Source: Desmodesmus armatus
Lineage: Eukaryota > Chlorophyta > Chlorophyceae > Sphaeropleales > Scenedesmaceae
DNA: 64,000 nucleotides
NCBI GenBank assembly: GCA_007449985.2
Contig: VIIQ02000846.1
Span: 1 to 64,000 of the forward strand
Direction of reading: 5' to 3'
The notes below the pieces were generated by a model, which saw only the letters and a program-made list of their open reading frames with translations, had not been told where the DNA came from and ran no database searches. Shown here piece after piece: positions 12,506-23,514 of the stretch (positions are counted from its first letter, which is position 1; each line of letters starts with the position of its first letter). A program made the translations under genes and the position numbers.

Positions 12506-13089
12506 CCTGCAGGTGGTGGCTCCGCGCTGGCGGTTGTGCCTGTGAGGACGGTCTCACCATAGTGTCCACCCTGCTGCTGGCCTTATGATGCGCCCCTCTG
12601 ACGCTGAAATCCTGCTGCTGAGCTTGTTGTGGTGGTCTGTGTGACGCAGATAGTCCTTCAAGTACGAGAGACACCTGCAGGTGGTAGGTGTTGCACCATC
12701 AGTGCACAACAGCCTGTGCGTTCTGGCGTGGGGTCCCCTGAAGACAGCTGAACATAGCGCGTGCTACAACAGTCAAACCATCGGCCAGAAGCAGCGCCTG
12801 TCGTCTCGACCTGCCTTCCAAGCCTCCGCTTGATCGTGCAGTACAAGAAGCTTCGAGGTACCCAGAGTTGGAAAATGCTGCGTTCCAGGGAGTAGAAACA
12901 ACAAAGTAAATCATGTCGCACAGACTCAACGGTATGTTCCCAGACCCTGCTGTGTAGGAAGGTCAGCTTGAAGGTTGACATGTGAAGATCAGGGCAACGG
13001 CCCGATCAGCTATTTGTATGTTTATTCGCACATATGCAAGCAATTACTGCCTGAGTTCCATTGCAGATAGCGACTCTTGCACAAACCTT

Positions 13090-13657
13090 TGGATCAGGCC
13101 TGATTAGGCATGCGCATAGGGTGGGCCGATTTGGGACATAGGGCTATTTATAGGCTATTTATAGGGTTATAGGGCTATTTTCACTATATAGAATCCTATG
13201 TGTGGGCTGACATGTCTTAGACAGACAGCCACGCCCCTGTAAATCGCACCATATATACTTTACAATATAATTGATATTTTAATCGCATTTTCGGAGGTCA
13301 AGCGATTCACCTCGCGGACCACACATGCCAGATCAGATCACCACTGCAACCAGCTGGACATGCCCTACAGCACAGCTGTCCTATGCTGCCAGGTCTTCAA
13401 TCCAAAAGGCCTTCTCCACCTCGTCGTCTGCTGCCACGATGCGGTGCTTCAGCCTGTAGCTGTTGCGTACCAGCATCATCTTGTTGGCCTTCTCCACTGC
13501 CAGGCGGCTGTGGTTTGAGGGGTACATGTTGCGCAACCCTATATTCTTGACCCTATGTCCCGTTTGAAGCACCCGATATAGACTACCTATATAGACCTAT
13601 ATATCTATATAGGTTACATAGTCTATCCGATATTTGCGCATGCCTAGGCCTGATCCA
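13090..13657. mobile_element. Small AT-rich inverted-repeat element, possibly hAT-derived
   Basis: The ends are inverted repeats: 13,090-13,116 (TGGATCAGGCCT, 4-nt insertion, AGGCATGCGCA) and 13,635-13,657 (TGCGCATGCCTAGGCCTGATCCA). A second perfect inverted pair lies inside, GGGACATAGGG at 13,133-13,143 against 13,551-13,561. The interior is AT-rich with repeated CTATTTATAGG and TATATAG words, in sharp contrast with its GC-rich surroundings. It contains the transposase-like frame at 13,381-13,572. Confidence 0.7.
13381..13572 (-). pseudogene. Possible hAT transposase C-terminal remnant
   Basis: A 63-codon frame inside the inverted-repeat element. The core NHSRLAVEKANKMMLVRN followed by SYRL resembles in spacing the hAT dimerisation motif (Ser/Ala, then acidic-rich, then hydrophobic, then Arg-Asn-x-x-Leu). 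There is no catalytic core or zinc finger nearby, so it would be a degraded fragment. The resemblance is weak and was judged by eye only. Confidence 0.35.
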
Positions 13658-14330
13658 CCAGCCTGGCAGGGCCTTTGCACACCTGACAGTTTTGCAGGGA
13701 TAACATCGCTGTATTCGACAGCACCCACACTGACTGAGCAGGTCTGTGTACCAGTTTTTACACGAGCCCTGTCACACATGTGCAACACACTGATGTACAG
13801 TGATGGCTGCGGAGAGCTGTCGAAGCAAAATGTCAAGCTCCTGTACCGGGGACGCCACCCGCCTGGAAGGACAGCTGCAGATGCACCAAAACAAACAAGC
13901 CGTTGTGGCTCTGCCAGGCAGCACCACCAAACCCCAACACAGCGTAGGTGACTGCCCCAAGACCAACACAACCAGCCCACATGCTCCAACTCTATGCGCT
14001 CATTGACAAGACTCTCGCTCAATGCAGTATGAAGCTGGCAACTCTGTATGCCTGCCAAGATTATTCATGGCTTGCACATGCATCCACCCAGCAGGCCAAG
14101 AGACCGCACAGCTGTGTGGTCTGCCCAGCAGGTAAGGACGGCAGGAACCTTTGGCCCACAGTGCAGATGATGCATTGCCACCACCACCTGAAGCTCAGCA
14201 AAGCTCAGATAGCACACACACAAACCCCATGACAGACTGCCACCACACCAACAGTGCAGCAGGCCATGCAGAGCAACGTAAAGTACACAGATACATCCAC
14301 CGTCAACAGCAGGAAACGCAATGCCAGTCA

Positions 14331-14378
14331 TCAGTTCTCCTTTTTGGTGCCTGGCGCGTCTTCTGTGCCTGCCGGCTG

Positions 14379-14414
<36 letters not shown>

Positions 14415-17400
14415 GCCTTCGTTGTGCGGCAAGAATGTTTTCAGCTGGTCAGCAAACACCTGCAGCAACAACAGGCAGCACACACACACTCACGCAGTAA
14501 GGATCTTACAACTAGTTGTTTCAAGGCACTCGCACCATGATGGCGCACACATGCATGCCTTGTGCACAAATAGAAGGACAGCTCACCACAGGAGGCTTGT
14601 CTAGCTATGGTCTCACTACAGCGACACTCGAGAGCACCATTGGATACTCACACACATCAGCACGGCCAGCCACTGATGCCTACAAGGTGCAGTGCTAGGG
14701 ACGCAGCATCGTGCACAGCGATTTGGCATCACTAATAGTGATGCAGACGCCAGGTTGACAGAACCTGCTTGCAACAGCGGGTGTGGTGATGCTGAAAATG
14801 TAGCCCTTTGCACCCTCCACACACAACTTGTGCCACACCTCGTATACCTTGCAAGCCACCCACCCCTGCACAAGCCCTTACCTTGCGTCGTTTCTCTATG
14901 AGCTGTGGGTGTTTCTCTCCCAGGTTGTAGTACTTGAGGTAGCCGTCCCACGGCACAACACGCAGCTTGGCCTGCAGGAGCAGCAGCAGCAGCAGCGACC
15001 AACCAAGGTGAGTCACTGTTAACCAGGACCTTCACCCTGCACCCTAATGTGTTTAGTTCCAATTCTATAAAGAGCACCACAGCAGCTCAGCCCGCAGGGG
15101 GGGCAGCAGCAGGGTATCACAATCACACTCCACCAGCCGGTGCTCTTGGTGTTCACCAGGTTTATGTTGCCCCACCACATGTCACACTGTTCTGGCCCAT
15201 CAACCACTTCCAGGCCACTGCAGCAGCATGCTCCCGATAGACACATGCACACGCACGCGCATGCGCGCATGTACACCACCCAACCGGCTACACAAACCAC
15301 CAGAGTGACACCAACACCGGCCAGCATCCCGCAGCCTGCATTGTCTTTGACACTGGCGTCTACCTCTCACCTGCTTGGCGATCATGTCCTGCACCCGCGC
15401 CGCAAACGCGTCCACAGTCTCACCCTGCTGACGCTTCTGGGGAGCCAGGAAGTACCTGCACACAACACACACACCCACACGATGTCCTCGTCAGGAGATT
15501 CACTCAGTTTGCCTTATCGCAGCCTGCCAGGGGGCCCCGTTCCCGCGCACGACAAGGTCAACATTGAGTAGCAGTCTCTGTCCTGCACTGCTACCGGCAC
15601 CACCATCTATCCCCCCCCTCCCCGGCCCTTGCATCCCCCTCCCCCCCTCCTTTTCTCCCTATCCCTGCCAACCCTCCAAGTCCGTCACTCACACGTCACA
15701 CACGACCGCCCAGCTGCTCATGAGCTTGAACAGGTGCTGCGTGAAGCTTTGACGCTTGCTGTTCCAGAAGGCGTCCACAAATATCTTGTTGTACTTGATG
15801 GCTACCGGGTGCACCGTGGCCCCCAGGTCAAAGGCGCCGCGCTTGAACATGACACAGTACTCATTGTTCACACAGGTGCCTTCAGGGAAGATCAGGAGCG
15901 GTGTGGTGCCTTCACTGTGGACATGGTCTGACATCTTGCGGGCCACTAGGGTGCGGTCCTGGGCCTGTGTTACAGTGATAGGGGGTTGGGGTTGGGGGAG
16001 GGGGGGGGGGCGGAATGAGGCATGATGAAATGAGAGGGTATGGGCTAGCAGAGGCATTAGCCAACACAATGATGGGTGGAAGGGAGGGGAGGGGGTACAA
16101 AATGGAGCAAAGCTGTGATCTGGTACACACGATCACACGTCCACGCACATACGCAACTTAAGTCTGCCGTGCACACCCAACCGTTCTCCCCCTCCCCCCC
16201 CCCCCCCCGCCCCCCTGGCAACGCACCCCCCCACCTGTGTCCTGTTGAACCATAGGCAGTTGAGGCTGTTGAGCACCTGGGTCTGCAGGAAGCCCACCCA
16301 GCCAGCATGCAGCTGCATGATGACTGCAAAGGGCCGGTAGCTGCTGAGCACCACATAGTCGACCATGGTGGTGTGGTTGGCCACCCACACATGACCAGCA
16401 CCTGTTTTGGGGGAGCCGGGGGGTGATGGGGGTGTGAGGGGGAGGGGACAAGATGCAAGATTAATGTGGGTTTGATTGTTGCACATGAACAAGTATAAGA
16501 AGTTGAGGTTCATGGGTGGCTGCTGCAGCGTGATTTGTGACGATGCCCTTGATTGAGCTGGCATGTGCGAAGAGTGCAAGAGCAACAGCGGTGACAACAT
16601 CAGTAGCAGCAGCATGCGCATGGGGTGTAACACGCACTGACACTGTACCAGGCAGCACATATAATGCAGCGGTGGTCAGCACGTCCTCCCTCCAACTCTC
16701 GTCGCCAACTAGTCTTGGCTGCGGAGCATGGCACTGCTGCTCCCCCCCCCCCAAACACACAGACAGGTTTTATTGTCATGTCAAGCTCAGTGTTGTACAC
16801 AAGTTACCCACTGCCCCTCTCCCACCCACCACAAAGCACACACACCTGGTGTTGGCTGTGGGCCATGGAACTTGACGACCCCTGTGAATGATGCCACATA
16901 CATTCCCGCCAAGAACCTGATGAGCCGCTGCTCCACCCTCAGCTTGGCAGGGCTGTTGGGCATGATGGCCTTCAGGGAGAAAAAGATGATGAGAAACACC
17001 AGGTGGCTGGTCAGCAGCAGCGTCAGCCGCAGCGGGAACAGCACGCAGTGCCGGAACACCACGCCAAGCAACCTGGAGGCATGACGGTGGAGGGGGGAAG
17101 GCAGGTGGCAGGTTAGCAGCAGCGTCAGGCACAGCGAGAACAGCACCCAGTGCCAGGCCATCACGCCAAGCAAGCTGGGGGCTTGGGGGATGCGTGGCAC
17201 GGGGGTGAGGGGGTGGCAGGCCGGCAGATGGTGGCAAACATAGAGCATGCCAAGCTCTGAGCGCTAGCCGCATGAGTTGTCAGGACAACCAAAGCAACAG
17301 CAGCTACTGCACCGCTACATCACCCTGGTGCTGCTTGCTGCCTCTCCATGGCCAGCTCCTTGCTCCCCCCCCCCCCCAATCTCGCAGCAGCTGTTGGAGA

Positions 17401-18415
17401 CTCCACCAGCGCGTGGCCGCATCCACTGTCCTACAGCGCCTACCACCCAGCTGCTGCACACTGTACCACCAGAGCGGTGCCCACCCACCCAGCAACATGT
17501 GTGTGCTCCATTCCCATTAACCCTTGTGACCCCCATCCTGCCTCATCTGTCCCTTGTCACCTGCTGCTCTCTCCCTGCGTTCTGCTACCCCTTTCCCCGC
17601 GCCTTTGCATGCCCTTCTCGCCCCTGAACCCTGCCGCCCACCAACCCCGAACGACCCAGCTGCTTCACCCCAACCCACCACAGGGGTGCTAGGTAGAAGT
17701 TCCAGTTCCAGGGGTCTGGTGTTGCATTCACAAAGCACTTGAGGAATGAGTCATCCACCATTGATGCTGCGCCGTCTGTGAGTACGCTGTTGATGTTGAG
17801 CATCACTGACAGCAGGGAGTGCTGGCCCTGCAGGCGCTCAGCCTCAGCCTGAAGCAACACAGCACCAGCAGAACAAGATTACAGTAGCAGAGGGTCAGGC
17901 TGGGGTAGATGAGACACTGAGAGGATTGGTAAATAGCTTAGACCGCCCGCTGCTGAAAGAAAGAGCAGCAGAGAAGCCTGCCAGGGGGGTGAGGGGGTTG
18001 CGCCTTTTGGTGTTGCAGTGCCCCTGCGCAGCTGCTGTATCAGGCAACGCCAGGGACACTCTGATACGAGGTGAGGACGTGTTGCAGGGTTTCAGAGCCT
18101 TTCACACAGGAGCTGTAACTGTGCTGCTGTCTGCACACATCTGAACGTTGGTGTTATTGTGCCGAGGCAGAGCACTTGCTCAATGCATCATTGTCGACAT
18201 CAGAGGTGTGTATACAAACCAACCCCAAGAGTGGCACAGCAAGTGCAGTCCTGCTGCTTCTTGGAGCCCTCACCTACCTCTATGTACGCATTCTCCACCT
18301 CCTTGTCGTCTGGATTGATGAGATCAGAGGGGGTGTGGCCAGTGGGCATGGTCAGCCCGGGAAGGTACCTGTTTGTCCCACTGAAGGACTTGGAGTGGTG
18401 CAGTGGCCCAGCCAT
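14331..18415 (-). CDS. GPAT9: Glycerol-3-phosphate acyltransferase, GPAT9 type (ER)
   Basis: Transfers an acyl group from acyl-CoA to sn-1 of glycerol-3-phosphate, the first step of ER glycerolipid and triacylglycerol synthesis. Exons: 18,415-18,278, 17,848-17,682, 17,072-16,846, 16,401-16,235, 15,958-15,693, 15,455-15,371, 14,971-14,882, 14,459-14,331. All joins keep phase and sum to 1,269 nt (422 aa). Acyltransferase block I is NHTTMVD with His187 and Asp192; block III is IFPEGT (residues 256-261), within LLIFPEGTCVNN. Plant GPAT9 hallmarks are present: VDDSFLKCF, WNWNFYLAPL, VVKFHGP, AIKYNKIFVDAFWNS, PWDGYLKY. Hydrophobic segments lie in the third exon, before block I. The start is the ATG at 18,415, giving a slightly longer N terminus than the 376-aa Arabidopsis enzyme. 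The last exon adds a tail with a poly-Ala run from a CTG repeat. Identity is clear; use of the start codon is inferred. Confidence 0.95.
14380..14412 (+). repeat. CTG trinucleotide repeat (poly-Ala in GPAT9)
   Basis: About eleven CTG units on the plus strand are read as GCA codons on the minus strand in the last GPAT9 exon. They give an alanine run in the C-terminal tail. Confidence 0.9.
17073..17174 (-). other. Duplicated exon head upstream of GPAT9 exon 3
   Basis: Intron sequence at 17,174-17,106 closely copies the start of exon 3: LLGVMAWHWVLFSLCLTLLL against LLGVVFRHCVLFPLRLTLLL. The copy has its own acceptor (CCCCAG|C at 17,175) in the same phase. The frame then stays open into exon 3, so using it would add exactly 34 codons. 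It may be an alternative acceptor giving a second hydrophobic segment, or a dead duplicate. Confidence 0.7.
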
Positions 18416-19981
18416 GCTGGCTGGTGTTCTCCACGGGCTTGGATGGTTGTGGGGAAGCCCTCACCCCTTCACAATTGCCACACTACAGCTGAGAGAGCAC
18501 TGGAGCTGATCGATCTGCAGCAACGAATTCTGCTCGAGGTGGAAGCGTCCTGCAGAGTCTTGGAGGTCGTCTTGGAATCCGTGCGACTTGCATAGGATGT
18601 GGAAGGGGATTAATTGTGCGAACGAGGCGACCACATTTTGAATGACATAACAGCTGCAGGTGACATCATTGTCAGCACACTATGTGTTGGGCAGTACTGC
18701 CCAAGCCAACCAGTGGCCAATGATGCTGGCGCCCCGCCTAGTTAGTACATTGATCCTTCCGCCATATATCAACCCCCTCCCCCACAACTCTCAGGTGCCT
18801 CCCCGCCAACCCATGATGGCAGGCCGGACCCAGCCTGCACTTTCACCCAGCCCAGCACAAGCGCCACATCAGCCTACGAGGACTGGGCGCATCTACTTCA
18901 AAACGTCAACCTCAAAGCTGACATTCAGCTCCCCCCCCCCCCCCGCCCTCCCCATGTTGCATCCTGCTTAGCTGCCCAGCGCATGTCCCTGCATCACAAC
19001 TGTTGCTTCACATGCACAGCTACTCTAATCCGCCCCCAAATTGGGTTTGAACCCTGTCAGGATGCACCCACCGCATGCAAAGCAACTGTTACCCATCATA
19101 CACACAACAAGCCCCTTTGCTGTTCAGCAGCAGCAACGCTGCTGGACCTCAACCCCACACCAATGGTGCTGCTGGTGTGTGAGTGCTGCCACTTTCGCCG
19201 CAACCAACAGCATCAACACCACCAGCACCACCATCTTCACCAAAGATGCAGCCACTGTACTGCCGCAGTGCAGCAAGTAGTACTTGCAAGTGTCACGACA
19301 GCCTGACGCACTCGCATGACCAACAGCACCAGCCGCACCACAGCCTGCTGTGACACTTGACAACACCAGCTGCTGCTACAACGCCGCTGCCAACGGGCAC
19401 CACTCCCTATGCATCAGCTGCTTTCAAGTGCGCGGACATGGAGGGCGCAGAAGCGGTCAGTGCTGTGGGTGCCCATGCTGCTGCCAGTGCTCCTGGACTC
19501 AACACCTTCAGTACCTCCAGCAGACACACTGCACAGGCACCAGCAACAGATGAGGCAAGCGTAAGGAATGGCAGCATGGCAAACAGGGACGACAACACAT
19601 CACAGCCCATCAGCGCACAGCTCAGCAGTGGAGCAGTGCACTTTGCAGCACCTTCAATCGGACGAGGTGCAACTCACGGACAGGGCGCATGTGGTCATTT
19701 GGTGGAGCTAAACTGCACCCTGTTGCACATGCGCCCTTTCCTGCCCTCCAATAAAACAGGACACACTGCCCACAGCTGCAGCCATTCTGCCACCAACCCC
19801 TCTACCAGACCACACACCATCACCAGCTCCTCACATCCATTTTCAGGAGTGCCACTCCTGAGGAGAGGGGGTGGTCATTTCCCCTATGTTGTACCCAGCT
19901 TCTGCTACTGCTGTCTGGCAACAAATTCATTACACTGCTGTGGGCCGCCAAGAACCGCCTGCGGCTACCGTTGCTGCTCAC
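18416..19981. other. Intergenic region between GPAT9 and the first LRR gene
   Basis: No gene is supported. The part from about 19.06 kb is the 3' flank of the first F-box/LRR copy and is related to the flank of the second copy (22.57-23.5 kb). It includes the shared stretch CTCAACCCCACACCAAT at both places. Confidence 0.6.
19930..19934 (-). terminator. TGTAA poly(A) signal, first LRR gene
   Basis: TGTAA on the minus strand, about 48 nt beyond the stop at 19,982. TGTAA is the known chlorophyte polyadenylation signal. Confidence 0.5.
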
Positions 19982-21894
19982 CTACTGCCTTTCTGCCAGT
20001 GCTGCAGCCGCCTGCTGTGCTGCTTCAGGCTCGCACTTCTCGACCATGAACTGCAACAGCTGCCGCCACACGGGCTCGTCACCAGGGGCCTGCAAGCCAC
20101 ACAGCAAGAATGGCACAGACTCACCAAAATGTTGCAGGATGAATGGCACACAGCACAGCCCGCACCAGTCAGCGCACGCGGGCTGCTGTGGCAGGCTTGG
20201 ATGAGCAAAGCTACAGCACAATGCGAAGGTGCCTTGACCCACTGGTTGTGCTGCGTGTTGACAACGTTGCGAGCATGTACACACCAACAGCTATTAGAGG
20301 CAAAAAAACACAACCAGCCTGGTGCTGTTGGCATGTCGGGTAGCAAACGCCCAAACAGCAGACATGCATGCGAGCAGTATACCACCCACCTTGCTGGTCA
20401 ACTCGACCTCATCATCATGAGGTGCTTTGACAAAGTTGACCATGCCCCAAAGGCGCAACATGGTCAGCTGCTGCAGCTGCGCCAGCGGCAACAGCAGCTC
20501 TGCTTTGATATCGTTGATTATAAGCACACTCAGCTCCCTCAGTCCTGTAAGCTGACATACAGCCTGGACATCATCTGCTGTGACCTCATTACCACCAATG
20601 GCCAGCCTGTGCAGCCCTGTCAGCCCCTGCAGTGGGGCCAACAGCTGTGGCTTGCATCGCTGGTGTAGTAAGTTCAGGATCTGCAGGCCGGGGCAGCAGC
20701 TGACAAGGCGGCTGCACTTACGAGCCTTGGCGAACACCGCATCCGCCTTTGGATTCATCACGGCGGAGATGTCTAGGTACTGCAAATGCGGCAGCTGCCT
20801 GCCTGCAGGAAACGTGTGCTGCCACGCACCTGCAGGCATTACCATGAGGCCAAGGAAGAGGTGCTGCAGGTTGCTGCTTGCTGTCAGTGCGGAGTAGGCT
20901 GCTGCAGGAGGGGTCGCTTCTGGATCTTGCAAAGTTTGCGACACTGTGAGGTGTGTCAGCTGGTGCAGCTGCTGCAAGTGGGACAGGAACTCTGACGCCC
21001 CTGCTGCCCCCCGGGTACGTTGCAGCGGCAGAACTCCAGGTGCTGCAGCTTGGTCCTGCCAGCCAAGGCACCTGGCTCCACCTGCACAACGTCCTCCAGC
21101 TGCAAGCACGTGAGGCTGTGCATGCCTGAAAGCATGCTGGCAGTAATCTTGACAGTGCTGTCCATAACTACTGGGCGTTCCACACTGTCATCTGTTCCCA
21201 CACTGTTCAGGCGCAGGTCAGCCAACCCCGTCAATGCCTGCAGCGGCTGCAGGGCAGGCTGTTCCTGGTCAGGGCCCAGCAGCCGCATGCATGCAAGCTC
21301 AAGGTACGTGAGCTGCTGCAGCTGCTGCAATGCACCTGTAGGGAAATCCACATCCCCATCACCATCCCTGAACACGTTTACTACGCTGAGGTGCTCCAGC
21401 CCCGCAGGCAGCAGGGAAAGAGCTGCTGCCAGGCCCTCAGCCGTCCCATCGTTACCATAGGGCAGCTTGCAGCCAGTGATGCACAGCTGCTTGAGGGCTG
21501 CTACCCTGGCAGCAGCCCCCAGCACGCCCTCAAAGCCGTCCCCCGGCTGCAGCTGCACAAGCACCCGGTCTAGCTGTAGGCTCTTCAACTGTAGGTTATG
21601 GGGCAGCTGACGTAGGACCACCGTGTATTCGTCAGGCCCCTGCAGCTGAATGCTGTCCACATGCTGCCCGTGCTTGCTTAGGTACAGCAGCACACCATCC
21701 ATCTGCTGCTGTTGGGTAACGACCATTGTGATGCTGCGCAGCGCCAGCACAGCTGCCTGGTGGAGCCTGCTGTGGGTCCTGGCGGCGCTGAACAAACTGC
21801 GCTGGTCGTCTGCTGCACAGCAGCGCAGCACCTCTAGCAGGCAGGGGTCTGGCAGCGCAAGCAGCAAGGAGGATGGGGACTCCTGGCCGGCCAT
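19982..21894 (-). CDS. F-box-like/LRR protein, minus-strand copy 1
   Basis: The N terminus (LLLALPDPCLLEVLRCC, then RTHSRLHQAA) has F-box character, which would bind SKP1 in an SCF ubiquitin ligase. About 12 leucine-rich repeats follow, with LxxLxL strands spaced 22-29 residues. Start is ATG at 21,894, just after an acceptor TGTAG|G; a 5' leader exon ending CAAG|GTAACG near 22,056 is inferred. The main exon ends at 20,390 (AAG|GTGGGT). After a 300-nt intron, a last exon 20,089-19,982 encodes a conserved tail (APGDEPVW, EPEAAQQAAAALA). The frame breaks at about 21,003-21,018: the LRR continues only in the -1 frame, unless a 47-nt intron (21,018-20,972, GTACCC to TTGCAG) is removed. The paralogue has the same break. 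The product would be 537 aa by frameshift or 521 aa by splicing. Confidence 0.8.
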
Positions 21895-22339
21895 CCTACA
21901 GCCACACACAAAAAGGGATTTGCATCAGGGCACTCGTGGCGCAATTGACACCACTTTTGAACTAAAAAGCGCTCCTCACAGACTGAGCAGACACAGGCTG
22001 AAAGCAACAGGACCACCACAGCACAGATCTGGAGCTGAGCCCACCGCGGCGTTACCTTGGATGCTCGCGCAAGGAGTTGCTGCTTTAAATGTTGCCCTGG
22101 CTCGGGCTGTGTGCTAGCTGCGCGACTCTAAGAGTAGCTTTGGCCCTTTGTTTCCCCAGATCACAACTGATCCACGATGTCACCACGCATAAATCAACAA
22201 GCGTATACAGGGAGCAACCCCAGAACTGTGTGAATAGACGTGTTCTTTGGGCGACTCCGTCTGACGCTGTTACTGTGTATGCTGTGATGTGCTGTGGCCC
22301 TTGGAAGTTCATGTCTTTCTTCTTCAAGTGGTCCATGAA

Positions 22340-22560
22340 TGGTGGCCACCACCAACGTCAAACAGGGGAGAGGGGCGCCAAGCCTGATCTCTGAGGTTTG
22401 CAATCGACCCCCAAACTCATACGTGCGACCGCACTCCCCCTCACGCCAGTCACTGAGTGGGTTGTGCCTGTGGACCTGGTCCACCGTGATCTTGGGTGCT
22501 GCAGCATCTGTCATCTGTCCCATGTCAAAGTCGAAAAAGTCAATTTGAAGTGAGTCCTCA
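22340..22560 (-). other. Unassigned coding-like frame between LRR copies
   Basis: An open minus-strand frame with non-repetitive, charged composition (for example IDFFDFDMGQMTDAAAPKI) preceded by CAG|G. Its position is upstream of the first LRR leader exon. I cannot assign it to a family or to either LRR gene, and the matching place upstream of the second copy does not clearly preserve the frame. Confidence 0.3.
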
Positions 22561-23514
22561 CCCTGCCCTTGGCAAGACACACCCACTGCTGCTAGCCTGC
22601 CAGGCAACTGTTACCCAACTGTTACCCAACACCCAACCTATGCTGTTGCTGCTTAGCCTCAACCCCACACCAATGATGCTGCTGGTGTGTGTCACAGCCG
22701 GGCTGTCACTATCGCCACAGCCAACACCATCGACAACACCAATCACCGCCAGCTGCACCAAAGCTGCAGCCGCTGTGACTACTACTGCTGCAAGTGTCAC
22801 TACAGCCTGACCAAACAGCACCATAACCACCAAAGCCCTGCTGTGTCACGTGACCACACCAGCTGCTGCTACAGTGCTGCTGCCAAACCATCCGATGGCA
22901 CCAGCCCAATCCCACACCTGCTGTCCTCAAGTGCATGGGCATGGTGGGCGCAGAAGCTGTCAGTGCTGCCGCTGGTGCCCATGCTGCTGGTGCTGCCAGG
23001 GCTCAGTGGCTCATCATTATTGCAAACTCGTGCAGGAACCTGCCAAGGCATGGGCAACAAAAGAGGCAGGTGCAAGATACTGGAGGCCTGGATGCCTGCG
23101 TATGAAACCACACAGAGCACAGCACGGCAGCACACAACAAAGCAGTAAAGGAGCAGCGGGCAGCAACTGCAGCATAGACACCTCCATGGATGGCAGATTT
23201 AATCTTGAATGTATGCACAAACAAACCCTTTCAACCCACGGCCACATGCACCCTGTGCTGCCATCCAGCTAACAGAACACACTGCCCACTGCCACGCCCG
23301 GCTTCCTCCCTCCCTCTACCGGTACCAAACCACACGCCATCTCTTGCCCCGCATACTGCCCTCCATCCACTTGCGTAATGGAGGAAGAGGGAATGCTATT
23401 GTCCCCTATGTCGCACCCAGTCACACACCCAGCTTCCGCAGCTGTTGCTGTCGCAGCTGATTCACTTCAGTGATGTCCATCAAAGAAACCCCTGCCATCA
23501 CTGTTACTGCTCAC

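Noticed and set aside
13597..14058. Minus-strand ORF of 153 codons next to the AT-rich element
   Set aside because: Composition is Cys/Trp-rich with no recognisable motif, it overlaps the end of the inverted-repeat element, and no coherent exon junctions were found.
16461..16760. Possible gene in the GPAT9 intron region
   Set aside because: Low-complexity frame with no motif or splice support; it is intron sequence of GPAT9.
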